Positions 55,187 through 64,000 of a stretch of 64,000 bases of DNA are shown here, piece after piece (the stretch's first letter is position 1; the number at the start of each line of letters is the position of its first letter). The translations under genes and the position numbers were made by a program. Origin of the DNA: UBA868 sp016776875 (GTDB lineage Bacteria > Pseudomonadota > Gammaproteobacteria > Arenicellales > UBA868); contig CP179198.1 in NCBI GenBank assembly GCA_051201585.1, forward strand, positions 1,240,001 through 1,304,000, written 5' to 3'. The notes beneath the pieces were generated by a model. That model did not search any database, was not told the DNA's origin, and was given only the letters and a program-made list of their open reading frames with translations.

Positions 55187-55687
55187 ATGAGCCGACTTGA
55201 CAGCATGATTCGAAGGCTCACTGCGCAAAGAGTCTGCATTCACTACGGGTTGGATCTCATTTCGGACTTGAACGGGCCTATTCTTGAGTTGGGACTCGGT
55301 AATGGACGCACCTACGACCATCTCCGAGAGCATTCAAAAGGACGTGAGATTTTTGTCTTTGAGAGGAGTCCCGCCGCTCATCCCTCGTGCACGCCTGACC
55401 CACAATTCCTGTTTGAGGGTGATTTTCGCGAAACCCTAAAACGGGCGGCTAGAGATCTCAAGTCTCTCGCCGCCTTCGCTCATTGCGACATTGGAAGCGG
55501 GGTTCCAGAGAATGACCAGGTGCTTGCGGGCGCGATTAGTTACCTCCTGGATGACCTTTTGATTCCCGGGGCTGTGGTTCTTTCTGACCAGGCGCTTCAC
55601 GTTGAGCAGTGGGAGGCCATAGATTTACCGACTGGCATTTCGGAAGGGCGTTATTTCCTGTATCGAAAGTCCGAGGAGAGAAGTTAA
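55187..55687 (+). CDS. SAM-dependent methyltransferase-like protein (Methyltransf_17 type)
   Basis: Rossmann-fold class I methyltransferase-like protein, 166 residues, with MSRLDSMIRRLTAQR and the SAM-binding motif GPILELGLGNGRTYDHLRE near 30-48, then REIFVFERSPAAHP and a late FLYRK strand. The pattern fits the small Methyltransf_17 family, whose substrate is not known to me. ATG 55187 follows GAGGAGGGCG. Its TAA shares one base with the ATG of the radical SAM gene (TAATG), so the two are almost surely co-translated. It lies 92 bases after tRNA-Pro. Confidence 0.72.
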   Translation: MSRLDSMIRRLTAQRVCIHYGLDLISDLNGPILELGLGNGRTYDHLREHSKGREIFVFERSPAAHPSCTPDPQFLFEGDFRETLKRAARDLKSLAAFAHCDIGSGVPENDQVLAGAISYLLDDLLIPGAVVLSDQALHVEQWEAIDLPTGISEGRYFLYRKSEERS

Positions 55688-56732
55688 TGTCTGTTAAACG
55701 GACGTCTAAAGCGATGTTTGATCTCAGGAATCAGATGAAATTTCATTTGGAAATTACCGATAAATGTAACGCAGCCTGCCCAATGTGTGGACGCACTCAA
55801 CAGAGCAATCGTTGCCTGCCCGATATGTCCAAGGTAAAGAATATCGATCTAGATCTAGAGACGATTAAACGAAATTTTACCCCTAGCTATGCGCGAATAT
55901 TCTTGAAATTGATCTTTGTGGTGGTCTTGGCGATCCCTTGGCCGCGCGCGATTGCTTTTCGATCTGTGAATATTTTGTCGATCATGACGTCAAACTTATT
56001 CTGTCGACAAACGCCGGTTTACGGAGCGTGGATTGGTGGAGGGCGCTTGGTGAGTTATTCGCGAGAAACAATTCGGTGGTTGAATTTCATATCGATGGCC
56101 TTGCGGACACTAATCACCTATATCGTGTTAACACTCGCTTTGCCAAAATAATGGCAAACGCAGCGGCTTATCTCAAAACCGGGTCTGCAGGAGAGTGGCA
56201 CTTTATACCGTTTCAACACAATCAACATCAAATCACTGAAGCCCTTGAGTTGAGCCGTGAAATGGGGTTTGCGAATTTTAAAGTGATCGATACCATCCGG
56301 TTTGGCAAAGAAAATTCATTTAACTATCAGATGCCGGACGGCACCTTCCGTGCGCTGAAACCGGCAGACCCTCAATTCATCGCCGCCCAAGCCCAGTCGG
56401 ATGATCGCGGTGAGGTCGAAGGGGGTTCTGTTGATTCAAATAGCATCCCCCGAATTAACTGTAAATCTGAGAAAGAAAATAGACCGTATATTGTCGCCAC
56501 TGGCGCGGTCTCTGCCTGCTGTTGGGTTGAAGGCTCGGAAGATGAGCGACAGATGTATCTGTTGGCAGGACAAGATCACAATGATCACAATATCAACACA
56601 CGGTTACTTAGCGATATTCTCACGGAAGAACCTTATGTTTCGATGTTTTCAAAGGCCTGGGCGTCTCAGTCAAATCCAGTTTGTATTCGAAAATGCGGAC
56701 ACATGCGACGCAGTCGTCGACGCGTGCTATAA
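55687..56732 (+). CDS. Radical SAM enzyme with SPASM-like C-terminus, one frameshift
   Basis: Uses a [4Fe-4S] cluster and SAM to make a radical; substrate unknown. About 348 residues when rejoined. LEITDKCNAACPMCGR gives CxxxCxxC (Cys27, Cys31, Cys34). The break is near 55900: the first frame goes off into a hydrophobic false end, while another frame resumes with EIDLCGGLGDPLAARDCF, the GGxGDP cofactor motif; adding one C in ATTCTTG repairs it. The C-terminal third has ACCWVEG and NPVCIRKCG, cysteines typical of SPASM or twitch domains with an extra cluster. Coupled to the methyltransferase upstream; BCAT follows 89 bases later. Confidence 0.78.
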
Positions 56733-56821
56733 ATCAACCTTTATATTGCTTGACTTATCCAAAAGCGTATTTTTTTGGACGATTAGTCAGCGTTTGAGCG
56801 CTGTCTTACGGCTTATTCAAT

Positions 56822-57887
56822 GTGAAGATTAATCTTGATCAGATCACCCACTCCTCGGTTCATCGGATGAGCGAGGAACGCTTGGTTTTTGGAAATATCT
56901 TTTCCGATCATATGTTGGTGCGGCAGTTCGAGAACGGGAACTGGGGCGATGCGAACATCGTTCCACGTGCACCAATGCAAATTGATCCAACGACGTTAGC
57001 TTTTGCATTATGGCCAAGCCGTATTTGAAGGACTGAAAGCCTATCGTAATACCGATGATCAATCGATTCAGCTGTTCCGACCGGAAGCGAACGGGCGGCG
57101 ATTGATTGATTCGTGCGAACGTCTCGCCATTCCCAATATTCCTGTTGACGAATTTGTAACGTGCGTTCGTGCGCTGGTAGAGGTTGAGAAAAATTGGGTG
57201 CCTCGTGAGAAGGGTGAGGCGCTTTATATTCGGCCCTTGATATTTGCGTCTGAGCAACATATTGCGGTCCGAGCGGCGACGACTTATACATTTGTCATTA
57301 TGGCGGGGCCGGCTGAACCGTATTTCGCATCGGGCCGATCGAAACTGCGCCTCAAGGCAGAAGGGCGTTACACTCGCGCTGCTGCCGGAGGTACGGGCGC
57401 CGCCAAGACCTCAGGTAATTATGCAGGAACGCTCAAGCCAATGGCCGAGGCGATAACAGAGGGATTTGATCAAATTCTTTGGTTGGATGGTCAGACTCAT
57501 TCATTTGCCGAAGAGGCTGGGCAAATGAATGTGTTTTTTAGAATCGGCGACGAGGTGGTGACACCTGAGCTCTCGGGCACTATTTTGCCGGGCGTTACTC
57601 GCGATACCGTGATTCAATTGCTTTCCGATTGGGGATACACGGTCTCAACCCGGCAGGTATCTATTCAGGAACTAAAAAGTGCGTCTGACGCAGGATTACT
57701 CATTGAAATGTTCGGAGCAGGGACGGCGGCCGTAATCGCACCGATTCAATCAATTACGTTTCACGAGGAGGAGCTTCGCGTTACCGCACATAATGGGCCC
57801 GAACTTTCCAAGAGACTTCTGGATACGATTTTGGGCATTCAACATGGAACCCTGGCTGACACATATGGATGGACGGTTAAAATCTAG
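56822..57887 (+). CDS. ilvE: Branched-chain amino acid aminotransferase (BCAT2-type), one frameshift
   Basis: PLP enzyme transferring amino groups between Glu and branched-chain 2-oxo acids. Rejoined length about 354 residues. GTG 56822 starts KINLDQITHSS, then RLVFGNIFSDHMLV. At the TTTT run 57000-57003 the frame breaks; one T fewer gives TTLALHYGQAVFEGLKAYR, the fold-type IV motif. The Lys that binds PLP is in GAAKTSGNYAG, and the C-terminal GAGTAAVIAPI binds phosphate. It is of the longer, BCAT2/YwaA type, not the E. coli IlvE type. The symbol is by function. Confidence 0.88.
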
Positions 57888-57903
57888 TCCAGAACAATTC
57901 TCA

Positions 57904-58275
57904 ATGAAGAAACTACTCCGACCGGTGGCGGCGACAGTGTTATTGTTTCTAGCGACTGAATCCGCAAAGACAGATACAGCGGTAGAAGGGTTTGAGTTAT
58001 CGGTGAGGTACTGTTCTCGCTGTCATGTTATTGGAGATTTTAACCGCCTCGGTGGGATTGGGAATTCCCCGTCATTTACCTGGATGGTTAAGAGTGATGA
58101 TTGGCGGGAACGATTTATGACATTTTATATGCGCCGACCTCACCCGGTTTTTGCTCGCGTGCCCGGCTATCCCCTATGGTCCAATAGTGATCCGTATTAC
58201 CCCCCCTTTGAAGTCACGCTGGAAGAGATTGAAGCGATCACAGAATATGCTGGAACGCTTCAAGTAACCGAATAA
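57904..58275 (+). CDS. Small periplasmic monoheme cytochrome c-like protein
   Basis: Likely an electron carrier or a heme-binding domain protein. The 123-residue product has a signal peptide (KKLLRPVAATVLLFLATESA) and one CxxCH heme site, CSRCH at 37-41. The middle has several Arg, Pro and aromatic residues (RRPHPVFARVPGYPLW) and the end is a helical EEIEAITEYAGTL, as in class I cytochromes. No close family is recognised. ATG 57904 starts 16 bases after the BCAT stop; longer frames begin inside BCAT. Its partner is unknown. Confidence 0.75.
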   Translation: MKKLLRPVAATVLLFLATESAKTDTAVEGFELSVRYCSRCHVIGDFNRLGGIGNSPSFTWMVKSDDWRERFMTFYMRRPHPVFARVPGYPLWSNSDPYYPPFEVTLEEIEAITEYAGTLQVTE

Positions 58276-58367
58276 CCGCAATCGATTCATAAAGAGGAAA
58301 AATAAGGCAATGGGGTCAGTAGTGGAGATCGTGAGTAACCGATGCGTGGGCATTTTGGCAGTTATTT

Positions 58368-59633
58368 ATGGGTGAAGCTCTTCTGCTCGTTCTTTTGCTG
58401 TGTTTGTCCGCCTTTTTTTCCGGAGCCGAAACCGCTTTGGTCTCATTATCGCGGGCCCGAGCAGATGCGCTTGTAGCGGATGGCCGTCGAGGCGCTCGGT
58501 CACTGAGTACGCTAAAAAGTGATCCATCAAGAATGTTGGTGGCGATCTTGATTGGCAATAATATCGTTAACATTAGCGCCTCCGCGTTGGCAACGGTCGT
58601 TGCGACTCGCGAACTGGGCAGCGTCGGACCGGGGGTTGCGGTTGGTGTTTTAACGATCCTGATATTAATCTTCGGTGAGATTACGCCAAAAACGTTGGCA
58701 ACCCGCTATTCCGAGCGAATCTCTCTCCTGGTGGCACCTCTGATATTGGGGGTCGCGTACATCACAACCCCGATTAATCGTTTATTTGAATATTTTGGTC
58801 TTCGCTCAGACAGTGGGAACGGAAACAGTACTGACGATCCCATCGTGACAGAGACTGAACTGATCAACATGGCGGGATACGGGGAAGAAGAGGGAACGAT
58901 TGATGAAAATGAAAAACGGTTGATTGAGCGCGCATTTGCATTTGGCGATTTATCAGTTGCGGATGTCATGTCGCCGAGACACAAAGTCTTCACGTTGTCG
59001 GCGACACTCTCTATTGATGAGGCCGCGGTCGAACTTGTTGGCCACCCTTATAGTCGAGTACCACTTCATGGCGATGACGCCGATGAAATAATCGGCGTTA
59101 TTCATGTTCGAGATCTATTGTCTGCGCTATCTACCGATAAAGACAAAGCGCCGGTTGTTGAAATCAGCCGCGCCCCCTATTTTGTTCCTGAAAGCCAATC
59201 CCTTACCGATACCATCGCCGCTCTGCGACGGGAGCGACATCAACTCGCAATCGTCGTTGATGAGCATGGCGTAATGGAGGGGATCGTCACGCTTGAAGAT
59301 TTAATGGAGGAGTTAGTTGGCGAGATCTATGATGAGAGTGATATCGCACCCCAAGAGATGACGCCTCAGGGCGCGGACTGTGTCTCTATTGAAGGGGCCT
59401 CAGAAATAAGGTTGTTAGAAGAATACTTTGACGTTGATTTATCAGGTAAGCCCACTGATTCAGTCAGTCGCTGGGTCTTGGAGCATATTCAGAGAATTCC
59501 GGTCGCCGATGAGATTTTTAACCTTGAAGGCTTCGAGCTCACTGTTTTGCGAGCCAATCCGCGGAAAATAAACGAGGTTTTAATAAGGCGGTTATCCGGT
59601 GGTGATAAGGATGCTTCAGGCGAAAACCCTTAA
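58368..59633 (+). CDS. CNNM/CorC-family membrane protein (DUF21, CBS pair, CorC-HlyC domain)
   Basis: Putative Mg2+/Co2+ efflux-type protein. The 421-residue product has an N-terminal DUF21 membrane domain (LSAFFSGAETALVSLSRARA with the NNIVNISASALATVVAT stretch), then two CBS domains (VADVMSPRHKVFTL and AIVVDEHGVMEGIVTLEDLMEE) and a C-terminal CorC_HlyC domain. It resembles YfjD/CorB-like proteins. ATG 58368. It converges with a CDF metal exporter gene, so two cation-homeostasis genes are neighbours. Confidence 0.9.
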   Translation: MGEALLLVLLLCLSAFFSGAETALVSLSRARADALVADGRRGARSLSTLKSDPSRMLVAILIGNNIVNISASALATVVATRELGSVGPGVAVGVLTILILIFGEITPKTLATRYSERISLLVAPLILGVAYITTPINRLFEYFGLRSDSGNGNSTDDPIVTETELINMAGYGEEEGTIDENEKRLIERAFAFGDLSVADVMSPRHKVFTLSATLSIDEAAVELVGHPYSRVPLHGDDADEIIGVIHVRDLLSALSTDKDKAPVVEISRAPYFVPESQSLTDTIAALRRERHQLAIVVDEHGVMEGIVTLEDLMEELVGEIYDESDIAPQEMTPQGADCVSIEGASEIRLLEEYFDVDLSGKPTDSVSRWVLEHIQRIPVADEIFNLEGFELTVLRANPRKINEVLIRRLSGGDKDASGENP

Positions 59634-59649
59634 ATATCGTAAAGAATTT

Positions 59650-60846
59650 TTAAGGGTAAGAGGCGATAGAGATGAGCACCTCAATATCATCTATTTCGGT
59701 TGTGGAAATAATTCGGCTGGTTATTGCTGGTGATATTTGTCTGAGATCGCCCATCATTGCCTCGTCCGGGCAGGGAAGAATCAACTGGGCATGAATCTGG
59801 TTTTTAAGAAAATGGAGCGTCAGATAATTGGGTTGGGCTTTAATCATATTCCAGTCCTGGCCGAACTCCATCAAGATCTTTTGCAAGGCTGTCTCCAAGA
59901 TATTGCGGTCAAGTAACTTACCATTTTGCATGGAGTCGAAGTCATCCTCAGGATCAATATGAACGACAATGTCGCTTAATTCCTCGAAGTTCTCTCGGAG
60001 CCGTTGCACGACTCCGTCCGCGATTTGGTGGCCCTCGGACACGCTGATACGAGGATTTACTCGAACATGCATGTCAGCTAGTACGTCGCCCCCCGTGGTT
60101 CGGGTCCGTAGTTCATGAACATCTAGAACGCCTGGCACTTCGCCTGCCGATGATCGAATGGATGACTGCATCCCTGAATCAACCGCCGTATCAATAAGCT
60201 CTTCGACCGCCTCCTTTCCAATTTGATATGCTGCATACGCAATCAGGAATGCAACGACCAGGGCGCCAGCCGCATCCGCCCAGGGGAACCCGAGCATAGC
60301 GCCGCCCACACCCACGATCACGACGAGCGACGAGAGTGCATCAGAGCGACTATGCCAGGCATTGGCTTTCAGAAGGCCCGACCGCAGGCGCCGGGCCGCC
60401 CGTATGGTGTATTGGAATATGATTTCCTTTGCCAAAACAGAAACAACCCCGATACCAAGTGCGATCCAGCCTGGCGCCGCCAAGGGCTTGCTCCCTAAAA
60501 GCGTCCGAACGGCATCCCAGCCAATTCCAATCGCAACAGCACCGAGGCTAACCGCAAGAACTCCCGTGCCAATCGCCTGTATTCGGCCATGGCCATAAGG
60601 ATGTTCCCGATCTGCCTCGAAACTGGCTTGGCGGGCGGTGAAGAGCACAATTGCATCCGTCAGAAGATCACTCAACGAATGAATGCCGTCAGCGATCAAA
60701 ACTTGAGATTGAAAAATGATACCGCCCGATATTTTTAAACCGGAAAGCAGCAGATCGACGATGCCACCAATAATCGTCACGCGTCGAGTGGTCTCGTATG
60801 ACTTTTTCGAATCTATGGACCCGCCTTTCGGTTGATGATTTTTCAT
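59650..60846 (-). CDS. Cation diffusion facilitator family transporter
   Basis: Divalent metal/proton antiporter of the inner membrane (Zn2+, Fe2+, or Mn2+). The 398-residue product has six membrane segments; the metal site motifs HSLSD (56-60) in TM2 and HSRSD in TM5 are both HxxxD, the pattern usually linked to zinc. YGHGR lies in the loop between. The cytoplasmic domain is longer than in FieF (extra about 90 residues after HIDPEDDFD), ending without a known motif. ATG 60846. Confidence 0.9.
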   Translation of the reverse strand: MKNHQPKGGSIDSKKSYETTRRVTIIGGIVDLLLSGLKISGGIIFQSQVLIADGIHSLSDLLTDAIVLFTARQASFEADREHPYGHGRIQAIGTGVLAVSLGAVAIGIGWDAVRTLLGSKPLAAPGWIALGIGVVSVLAKEIIFQYTIRAARRLRSGLLKANAWHSRSDALSSLVVIVGVGGAMLGFPWADAAGALVVAFLIAYAAYQIGKEAVEELIDTAVDSGMQSSIRSSAGEVPGVLDVHELRTRTTGGDVLADMHVRVNPRISVSEGHQIADGVVQRLRENFEELSDIVVHIDPEDDFDSMQNGKLLDRNILETALQKILMEFGQDWNMIKAQPNYLTLHFLKNQIHAQLILPCPDEAMMGDLRQISPAITSRIISTTEIDDIEVLISIASYP

Positions 60847-60981
60847 ATCATGTGAATCGAAGCAGATAAAGCGGTTTGAGAAAGTATGGCGGGATTCGTG
60901 ACGTAGGGGCTCTACTTTAGCAAAGGTTTTTCTGGGATAATCACCGCACCCCTATGAAGCATGTTTCCGGATTCTCGCTGT

Positions 60982-61737
60982 ATGCATATTTTAATTAGTA
61001 ATGACGATGGTTATTCAGCGAAAGGCCTTGCCGCTCTCAACGAAGCCATGATCCAAATCGCTGAAACGACCGTGGTTGCGCCAGATCGAAATCGGAGTGG
61101 GGCAAGTAATTCGTTAACGCTCACTCGACCGTTACGGGTATCTGAAGCGTCGACCGGATTTCGTTTCGTAGACGGAACCCCGACCGACTGTGTTCATGTG
61201 GCGTTAACAGGTCTTCTAGACGCGGAACCAGATATGGTCTGCTCGGGGATTAACCATGGCGCAAATCTTGGGGATGACGTGTTGTATTCGGGTACCGTGG
61301 CCGCAGCCATGGAAGGGCGGCACCTGGGATTACCCGCAATGGCTCTATCGCTTGCCGGCTCGGATCTTTCAAATTTTGATACCGCGGGCGCGGTGGCGTT
61401 AAGTCTCGTGAAGCGTTTGCAAAGTCATCCGCTCCCCAAAGACACTATTTTGAACGTTAATGTGCCCGATTTGCCGATAAATAAGATCAAAGGATTTTTG
61501 TCGACACGCCTTGGTGACCGGCATCAATCTGAACCTGTTATCCAGGCACAAGATCCTTCAGGTCGAGAGATTTTTTGGGTCGGACCGGTCGGGCAAGAGC
61601 AGGATTGTGGCGCGGGAACTGATTTCGACGCCATACGCCGGGGATATGTATCGGTGACCCCGTTAAAAACCGACTTGACGCACCGAGCGCGACTTGACGT
61701 AATTAATGAATGGCTTCCTGAAGCAATTCTTCAATGA
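60982..61737 (+). CDS. surE: 5'/3'-nucleotidase SurE
   Basis: Dephosphorylates nucleoside monophosphates and short polyphosphate in stationary phase. The 251-residue product begins MHILISNDDGYSAKGLAAL with metal-binding Asp8 and Asp9, then PDRNRSGASNSLTL, DGTPTDCVHVAL and GINHGANLGDDVLYSGTVAAA. ATG 60982 is preferred to ATG 60961, since the family starts just before the SNDDG motif. The stop overlaps pcm. Order surE-pcm-yqaA-nlpD is conserved. Confidence 0.96.
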   Translation: MHILISNDDGYSAKGLAALNEAMIQIAETTVVAPDRNRSGASNSLTLTRPLRVSEASTGFRFVDGTPTDCVHVALTGLLDAEPDMVCSGINHGANLGDDVLYSGTVAAAMEGRHLGLPAMALSLAGSDLSNFDTAGAVALSLVKRLQSHPLPKDTILNVNVPDLPINKIKGFLSTRLGDRHQSEPVIQAQDPSGREIFWVGPVGQEQDCGAGTDFDAIRRGYVSVTPLKTDLTHRARLDVINEWLPEAILQ

Positions 61738-62399
61738 CTTCCGCAATCTCCCAGACCGGATTTATCTCTGAACGCGCCAAACAGCGACTGATAGACACGT
61801 TAAGGCAAAAAGGTATTCAAAACGAGGCGGTGTTAGGTGCAATTGCTGATAGTCCGCGACATGACTTTGTTGAGGAGGCTTTAAAAAGCAGGGCTTATGA
61901 GGACAAAGCGCTACCGATTGGATATCGACAAACTATTTCACAGCCCTACGTGGTGGCGCTCATGACAGAGCAACTTCTTGGAAAACAGTCTCGACTAAGA
62001 GCGGTTCTTGAAATCGGAACAGGGTCTGGTTTTCAGACCAGCGTACTCTCAAAACTGGTTGACCGGGTGTACACCATTGAGCGGGTGGGACCTCTTTTTC
62101 GTCGTGCCAGAAAGTATTTTTCCGAGCAGGGTATCGATAATATATTTTTACGGCATGCGGATGGTACGGCTGGCTGGCCAACCCGACGACCCTTTGACGG
62201 GGTTATCGTCACTGCAGCGACCCCTCAAATACCACAAGCGCTGTTTGCCCAGTTAAGTGAAGGCGGTACACTTGTCGCGCCAGAGGGGGCGGAGGGAAAA
62301 CAGAAACTATCGACCTGGAAAAAAATCGGGCAACAGTTCCAGCACCAATCGTTTGAAGATGTGACATTTGTCCCTTTGGTAACAGGAGTCGAGCATTGA
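61734..62399 (+). CDS. pcm: Protein-L-isoaspartate O-methyltransferase
   Basis: Repairs isoaspartyl residues in aged proteins with SAM. The 221-residue product has SPRHDFVEEALKSRAYED, the SAM-binding EIGTGSGFQTSVLS, the IERVGPLFRRARKY segment and FDGVIVTAATPQIPQAL. ATG 61734 overlaps the surE stop (ATGA). The 3' end overlaps the next gene's TTG. Confidence 0.96.
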   Translation: MTSAISQTGFISERAKQRLIDTLRQKGIQNEAVLGAIADSPRHDFVEEALKSRAYEDKALPIGYRQTISQPYVVALMTEQLLGKQSRLRAVLEIGTGSGFQTSVLSKLVDRVYTIERVGPLFRRARKYFSEQGIDNIFLRHADGTAGWPTRRPFDGVIVTAATPQIPQALFAQLSEGGTLVAPEGAEGKQKLSTWKKIGQQFQHQSFEDVTFVPLVTGVEH

Positions 62400-62980
62400 G
62401 AATTTTTTCGACGTTGTATGATTTAGTCCTCGAGTGGGCAAAACATCGGCATGCGAGTCGTTATCTTGCGGCGCTCTCGTTTGCTGAGTCCTCTTTTTTT
62501 CCAATCCCGCCCGACGTAATGTTAGCGCCCATGGTGCTCGCCCAGCCCAAAAAAGCGTGGCGTCTCGCCTCGCTAACGACTTTGTTTTCCGTCCTGGGCG
62601 GGATACTAGGTTACTTGATTGGAATGTTTTTGTTCGGGTTGATTGCGCAGCCGCTGATTGACTTCTATAACGCTGGGGAGGCATTCGCGACGGCGCAAGC
62701 GCATTTTAAATCCTACGGAATATGGATCATTTTTATCGCCGGGTTTACACCGATCCCTTACAAGATATTTACAGTCAGCGCCGGTCTTGCGGCAATGGCA
62801 TTCGGGCCGTTTGTGCTGGCCTCTCTTGTCGGCCGCGGCGCGCGTTTTTTTCTGGTTGCCGGGTTAATCTTTCTGGGTGGTGAGCGGTTTGAGCAACAGT
62901 TGAGACGTTATGCGGACCTTATTGGCTGGATGATGGTCTTGATCGTTGGATTTTTGCTGTGCTGGCATTTCTTTTTCTGA
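62396..62980 (+). CDS. YqaA/DedA-like membrane protein
   Basis: Small integral membrane protein of the SNARE-associated/DedA-related family, perhaps a lipid scramblase-type or envelope factor. The 194-residue product has about five hydrophobic segments, AESSFFPIPPDVMLAPMVLA near the start, and the G(F/Y)TPIPYKIFTVSAG stretch with conserved Pro. TTG 62396 overlaps the pcm stop. In many gammaproteobacteria a gene of this type sits between pcm and nlpD. Function is not established. Confidence 0.85.
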   Translation: MRIFSTLYDLVLEWAKHRHASRYLAALSFAESSFFPIPPDVMLAPMVLAQPKKAWRLASLTTLFSVLGGILGYLIGMFLFGLIAQPLIDFYNAGEAFATAQAHFKSYGIWIIFIAGFTPIPYKIFTVSAGLAAMAFGPFVLASLVGRGARFFLVAGLIFLGGERFEQQLRRYADLIGWMMVLIVGFLLCWHFFF

Positions 62981-62997
62981 TAGGAAACACAAGCATT

Positions 62998-63771
62998 ATG
63001 CGAAATAGGTTATTCCTGGTTTTTTTAATCACGACCCTGGTCGCATGTAGCGGGCCCGCGGTCATTCCGGTGAGCGATTTATCAGGCGCAAATAGCAGTG
63101 ATAAGGCTCGGGTGGTCGCTGAAGGGGACAGTCTTTATCAAATCTCATGGGAGGCCGGACTTGATTATCGGGATGTTGCCCGATGGAATAATCTCGACCC
63201 CCCTTATCACCTCAATACGGGTCAATTGATTTATTTGAGCGATCAACGCAACAGCGACAATGTCAGCCCAGCTGCCTCTCAACCCCGCCCGGTCGTGGTT
63301 GAGGTGTCCCCTATCATTTCTCCAACAGACACGGAACCAAGTGCTGAGTCATCAACGATAGATGATAAAGACACTGTCGCAATCGCGCCGATTGAAACCG
63401 GACATGGATGGGTGTGGCCGGCCGATGGCGTCGTCATTGGTAGATTTGAAGATAACACGGGCGATAATGGAATTGATATTAGTGGCCGGTCAGGCGATCC
63501 CATTCAAGCGGCAGCTGCAGGAAAAGTAGTCTATGCGGGAATGGGCCTACGGGGTTACGGACTTCTTTTGATCATCAAACATGATGAGACCTACCTGAGC
63601 GCCTATGCCCACAATCGGGCCGTTATGACAGAAGAGGGGGATGAAGTAAGCAAGGGGCAGGTCATTGCAGAAATGGGGCAGACCGGAGCAGAAACACCCC
63701 GACTTCATTTTGAAATCCGCAAGGATGGAAAGCCTGTAGATCCCCTTCGTTACCTCCCCCAGAAAAACTGA
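62998..63771 (+). CDS. nlpD: Lipoprotein NlpD (LysM and degenerate M23/LytM domain)
   Basis: Outer-membrane lipoprotein that activates amidase AmiC for septal wall splitting. The 257-residue product has a signal peptide with lipobox LVAC (Cys17), a LysM domain (VAEGDSLYQISWEAGLDYRD), a Pro/Ser-rich linker and a C-terminal LytM domain. NGIDISGRSGDP has no zinc ligands in the first site, as in E. coli NlpD, so it is expected to be an activator and not a peptidase; LHFEIRKDGKPVDPLRYLP is typical. ATG 62998 is chosen because upstream frames run inside yqaA. rpoS, often next, is not there. Confidence 0.94.
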   Translation: MRNRLFLVFLITTLVACSGPAVIPVSDLSGANSSDKARVVAEGDSLYQISWEAGLDYRDVARWNNLDPPYHLNTGQLIYLSDQRNSDNVSPAASQPRPVVVEVSPIISPTDTEPSAESSTIDDKDTVAIAPIETGHGWVWPADGVVIGRFEDNTGDNGIDISGRSGDPIQAAAAGKVVYAGMGLRGYGLLLIIKHDETYLSAYAHNRAVMTEEGDEVSKGQVIAEMGQTGAETPRLHFEIRKDGKPVDPLRYLPQKN

Positions 63772-63772
63772 T

Positions 63773-64000
63773 TTAGTGTTCTAGCGGTAATATTATCGCA
63801 GCGGCGACTTCTCGACGGTCCATAGAGAGTAAATTGAATGTTGCGCAAGCGGAGCGTGATGACATGAAGTCAATGGTCCGGTTTCGTTGTGCCATTAGTT
63901 TCAAGAGGTCCGGTCCAGGCAACTGGTGCTCAGACCCGGTCCCAAGAAGGAGGGCGTCCCAGGGTGTGCAAAATAAGGCGTCCAAGACATCGGTCGATAT
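63773..64000 (-). CDS. Mth938-like (DUF498) protein, 5' end outside window
   Basis: The minus-strand frame is open to base 64000, giving the last 75 residues. WDALLLGTGSEHQLPGPDLLKLM and the SACATFNLLSMDRREVAAAII segment match the DUF498/Mth938 family (AAMDC-like in animals), a small fold with unknown reaction. It stops one base after nlpD and is convergent with it, occupying the place where rpoS is usually found. Start not visible. Confidence 0.82.
   Translation of the reverse strand: MSTDVLDALFCTPWDALLLGTGSEHQLPGPDLLKLMAQRNRTIDFMSSRSACATFNLLSMDRREVAAAIILPLEH

Noticed and set aside
56401..56832. Alternative continuation frame of the radical SAM gene
   Set aside because: The Cys-rich end in the main frame fits the family, and this frame has no recognisable domain; it is a shadow.

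Overview
The window is about 64 kb of a gammaproteobacterial chromosome with moderate GC by eye. The assignment rests on several typical gene orders: cdsA-dxr-rseP-bamA-skp-fabZ-lpxA-lpxB-rnhB-dnaE-accA-tilS-pyrG-kdsA-eno-ftsB, lepA-lepB-rnc-era-recO-pdxJ, thrS-infC-rpmI-rplT-pheS-pheT-ihfA-merR, and surE-pcm-yqaA-nlpD. Packing is dense. Many neighbours overlap by 1-8 bases or are separated by fewer than 20, convergent pairs nearly abut, and the largest stretch without a gene is the 245 bases at 34548-34792. TTG starts are frequent. The compactness suggests a streamlined free-living (perhaps aquatic) bacterium, but no order or genus can be fixed from the sequence alone.

Layout. 1-19060: envelope, lipid A, DNA replication, fatty acid, CTP, KDO and glycolysis genes, all on the plus strand, ending at ftsB. 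19061-25540: a succinate dehydrogenase island, with ygfZ facing away and a DUF1674 (SdhAF4-type) gene, sdhCDAB and sdhE in one direction, then convergent nadB. 25700-31390: lepA to pdxJ. 31395-34547: yggX, an A-type Fe-S carrier, an aldo/keto reductase and an ATP-grasp ligase. 34793-39842: a five-gene branched-chain amino acid type ABC importer with a terminator after the binding-protein gene. 39854-42212: a DHDPS/NAL-family aldolase, an atypical SDR, tRNA-Asn and a lone FimT-like pseudopilin. 42301-47460: uvrB, tRNA-Val and a TAXI-TRAP transporter. 47599-54986: the translation operon, with infC probably starting at ATA. 55018-58275: tRNA-Pro, a methyltransferase, a radical SAM enzyme, a branched-chain aminotransferase and a small cytochrome c. 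58368-64000: a CNNM/CorC-type protein, a CDF cation exporter, surE-pcm-yqaA-nlpD and a partial Mth938-like gene.

Two themes stand out. First, eight genes (bamA, skp, dnaE, eno, the ATP-grasp gene, pheT, the radical SAM gene and the BCAT gene) carry ten single-base frameshifts. Eight of the ten look like one extra base and most lie in short base runs. Because most of these genes are essential, sequencing or assembly error is the likeliest cause. Second, several genes that usually sit in these conserved blocks are missing from their places: lpxD between skp and fabZ, rpoE-rseA/mucA-rseB between nadB and lepA, ispD/ispF after ftsB, and rpoS after nlpD.

No CRISPR array, phage, insertion sequence, rRNA operon or defence system was found. 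The parts that look least described are the tRNA-Pro/Methyltransf_17/radical SAM/BCAT neighbourhood, the SDR that lacks its catalytic Tyr and Lys, the ATP-grasp ligase paired with an aldo/keto reductase, and the A-type carrier ending in CxxC.
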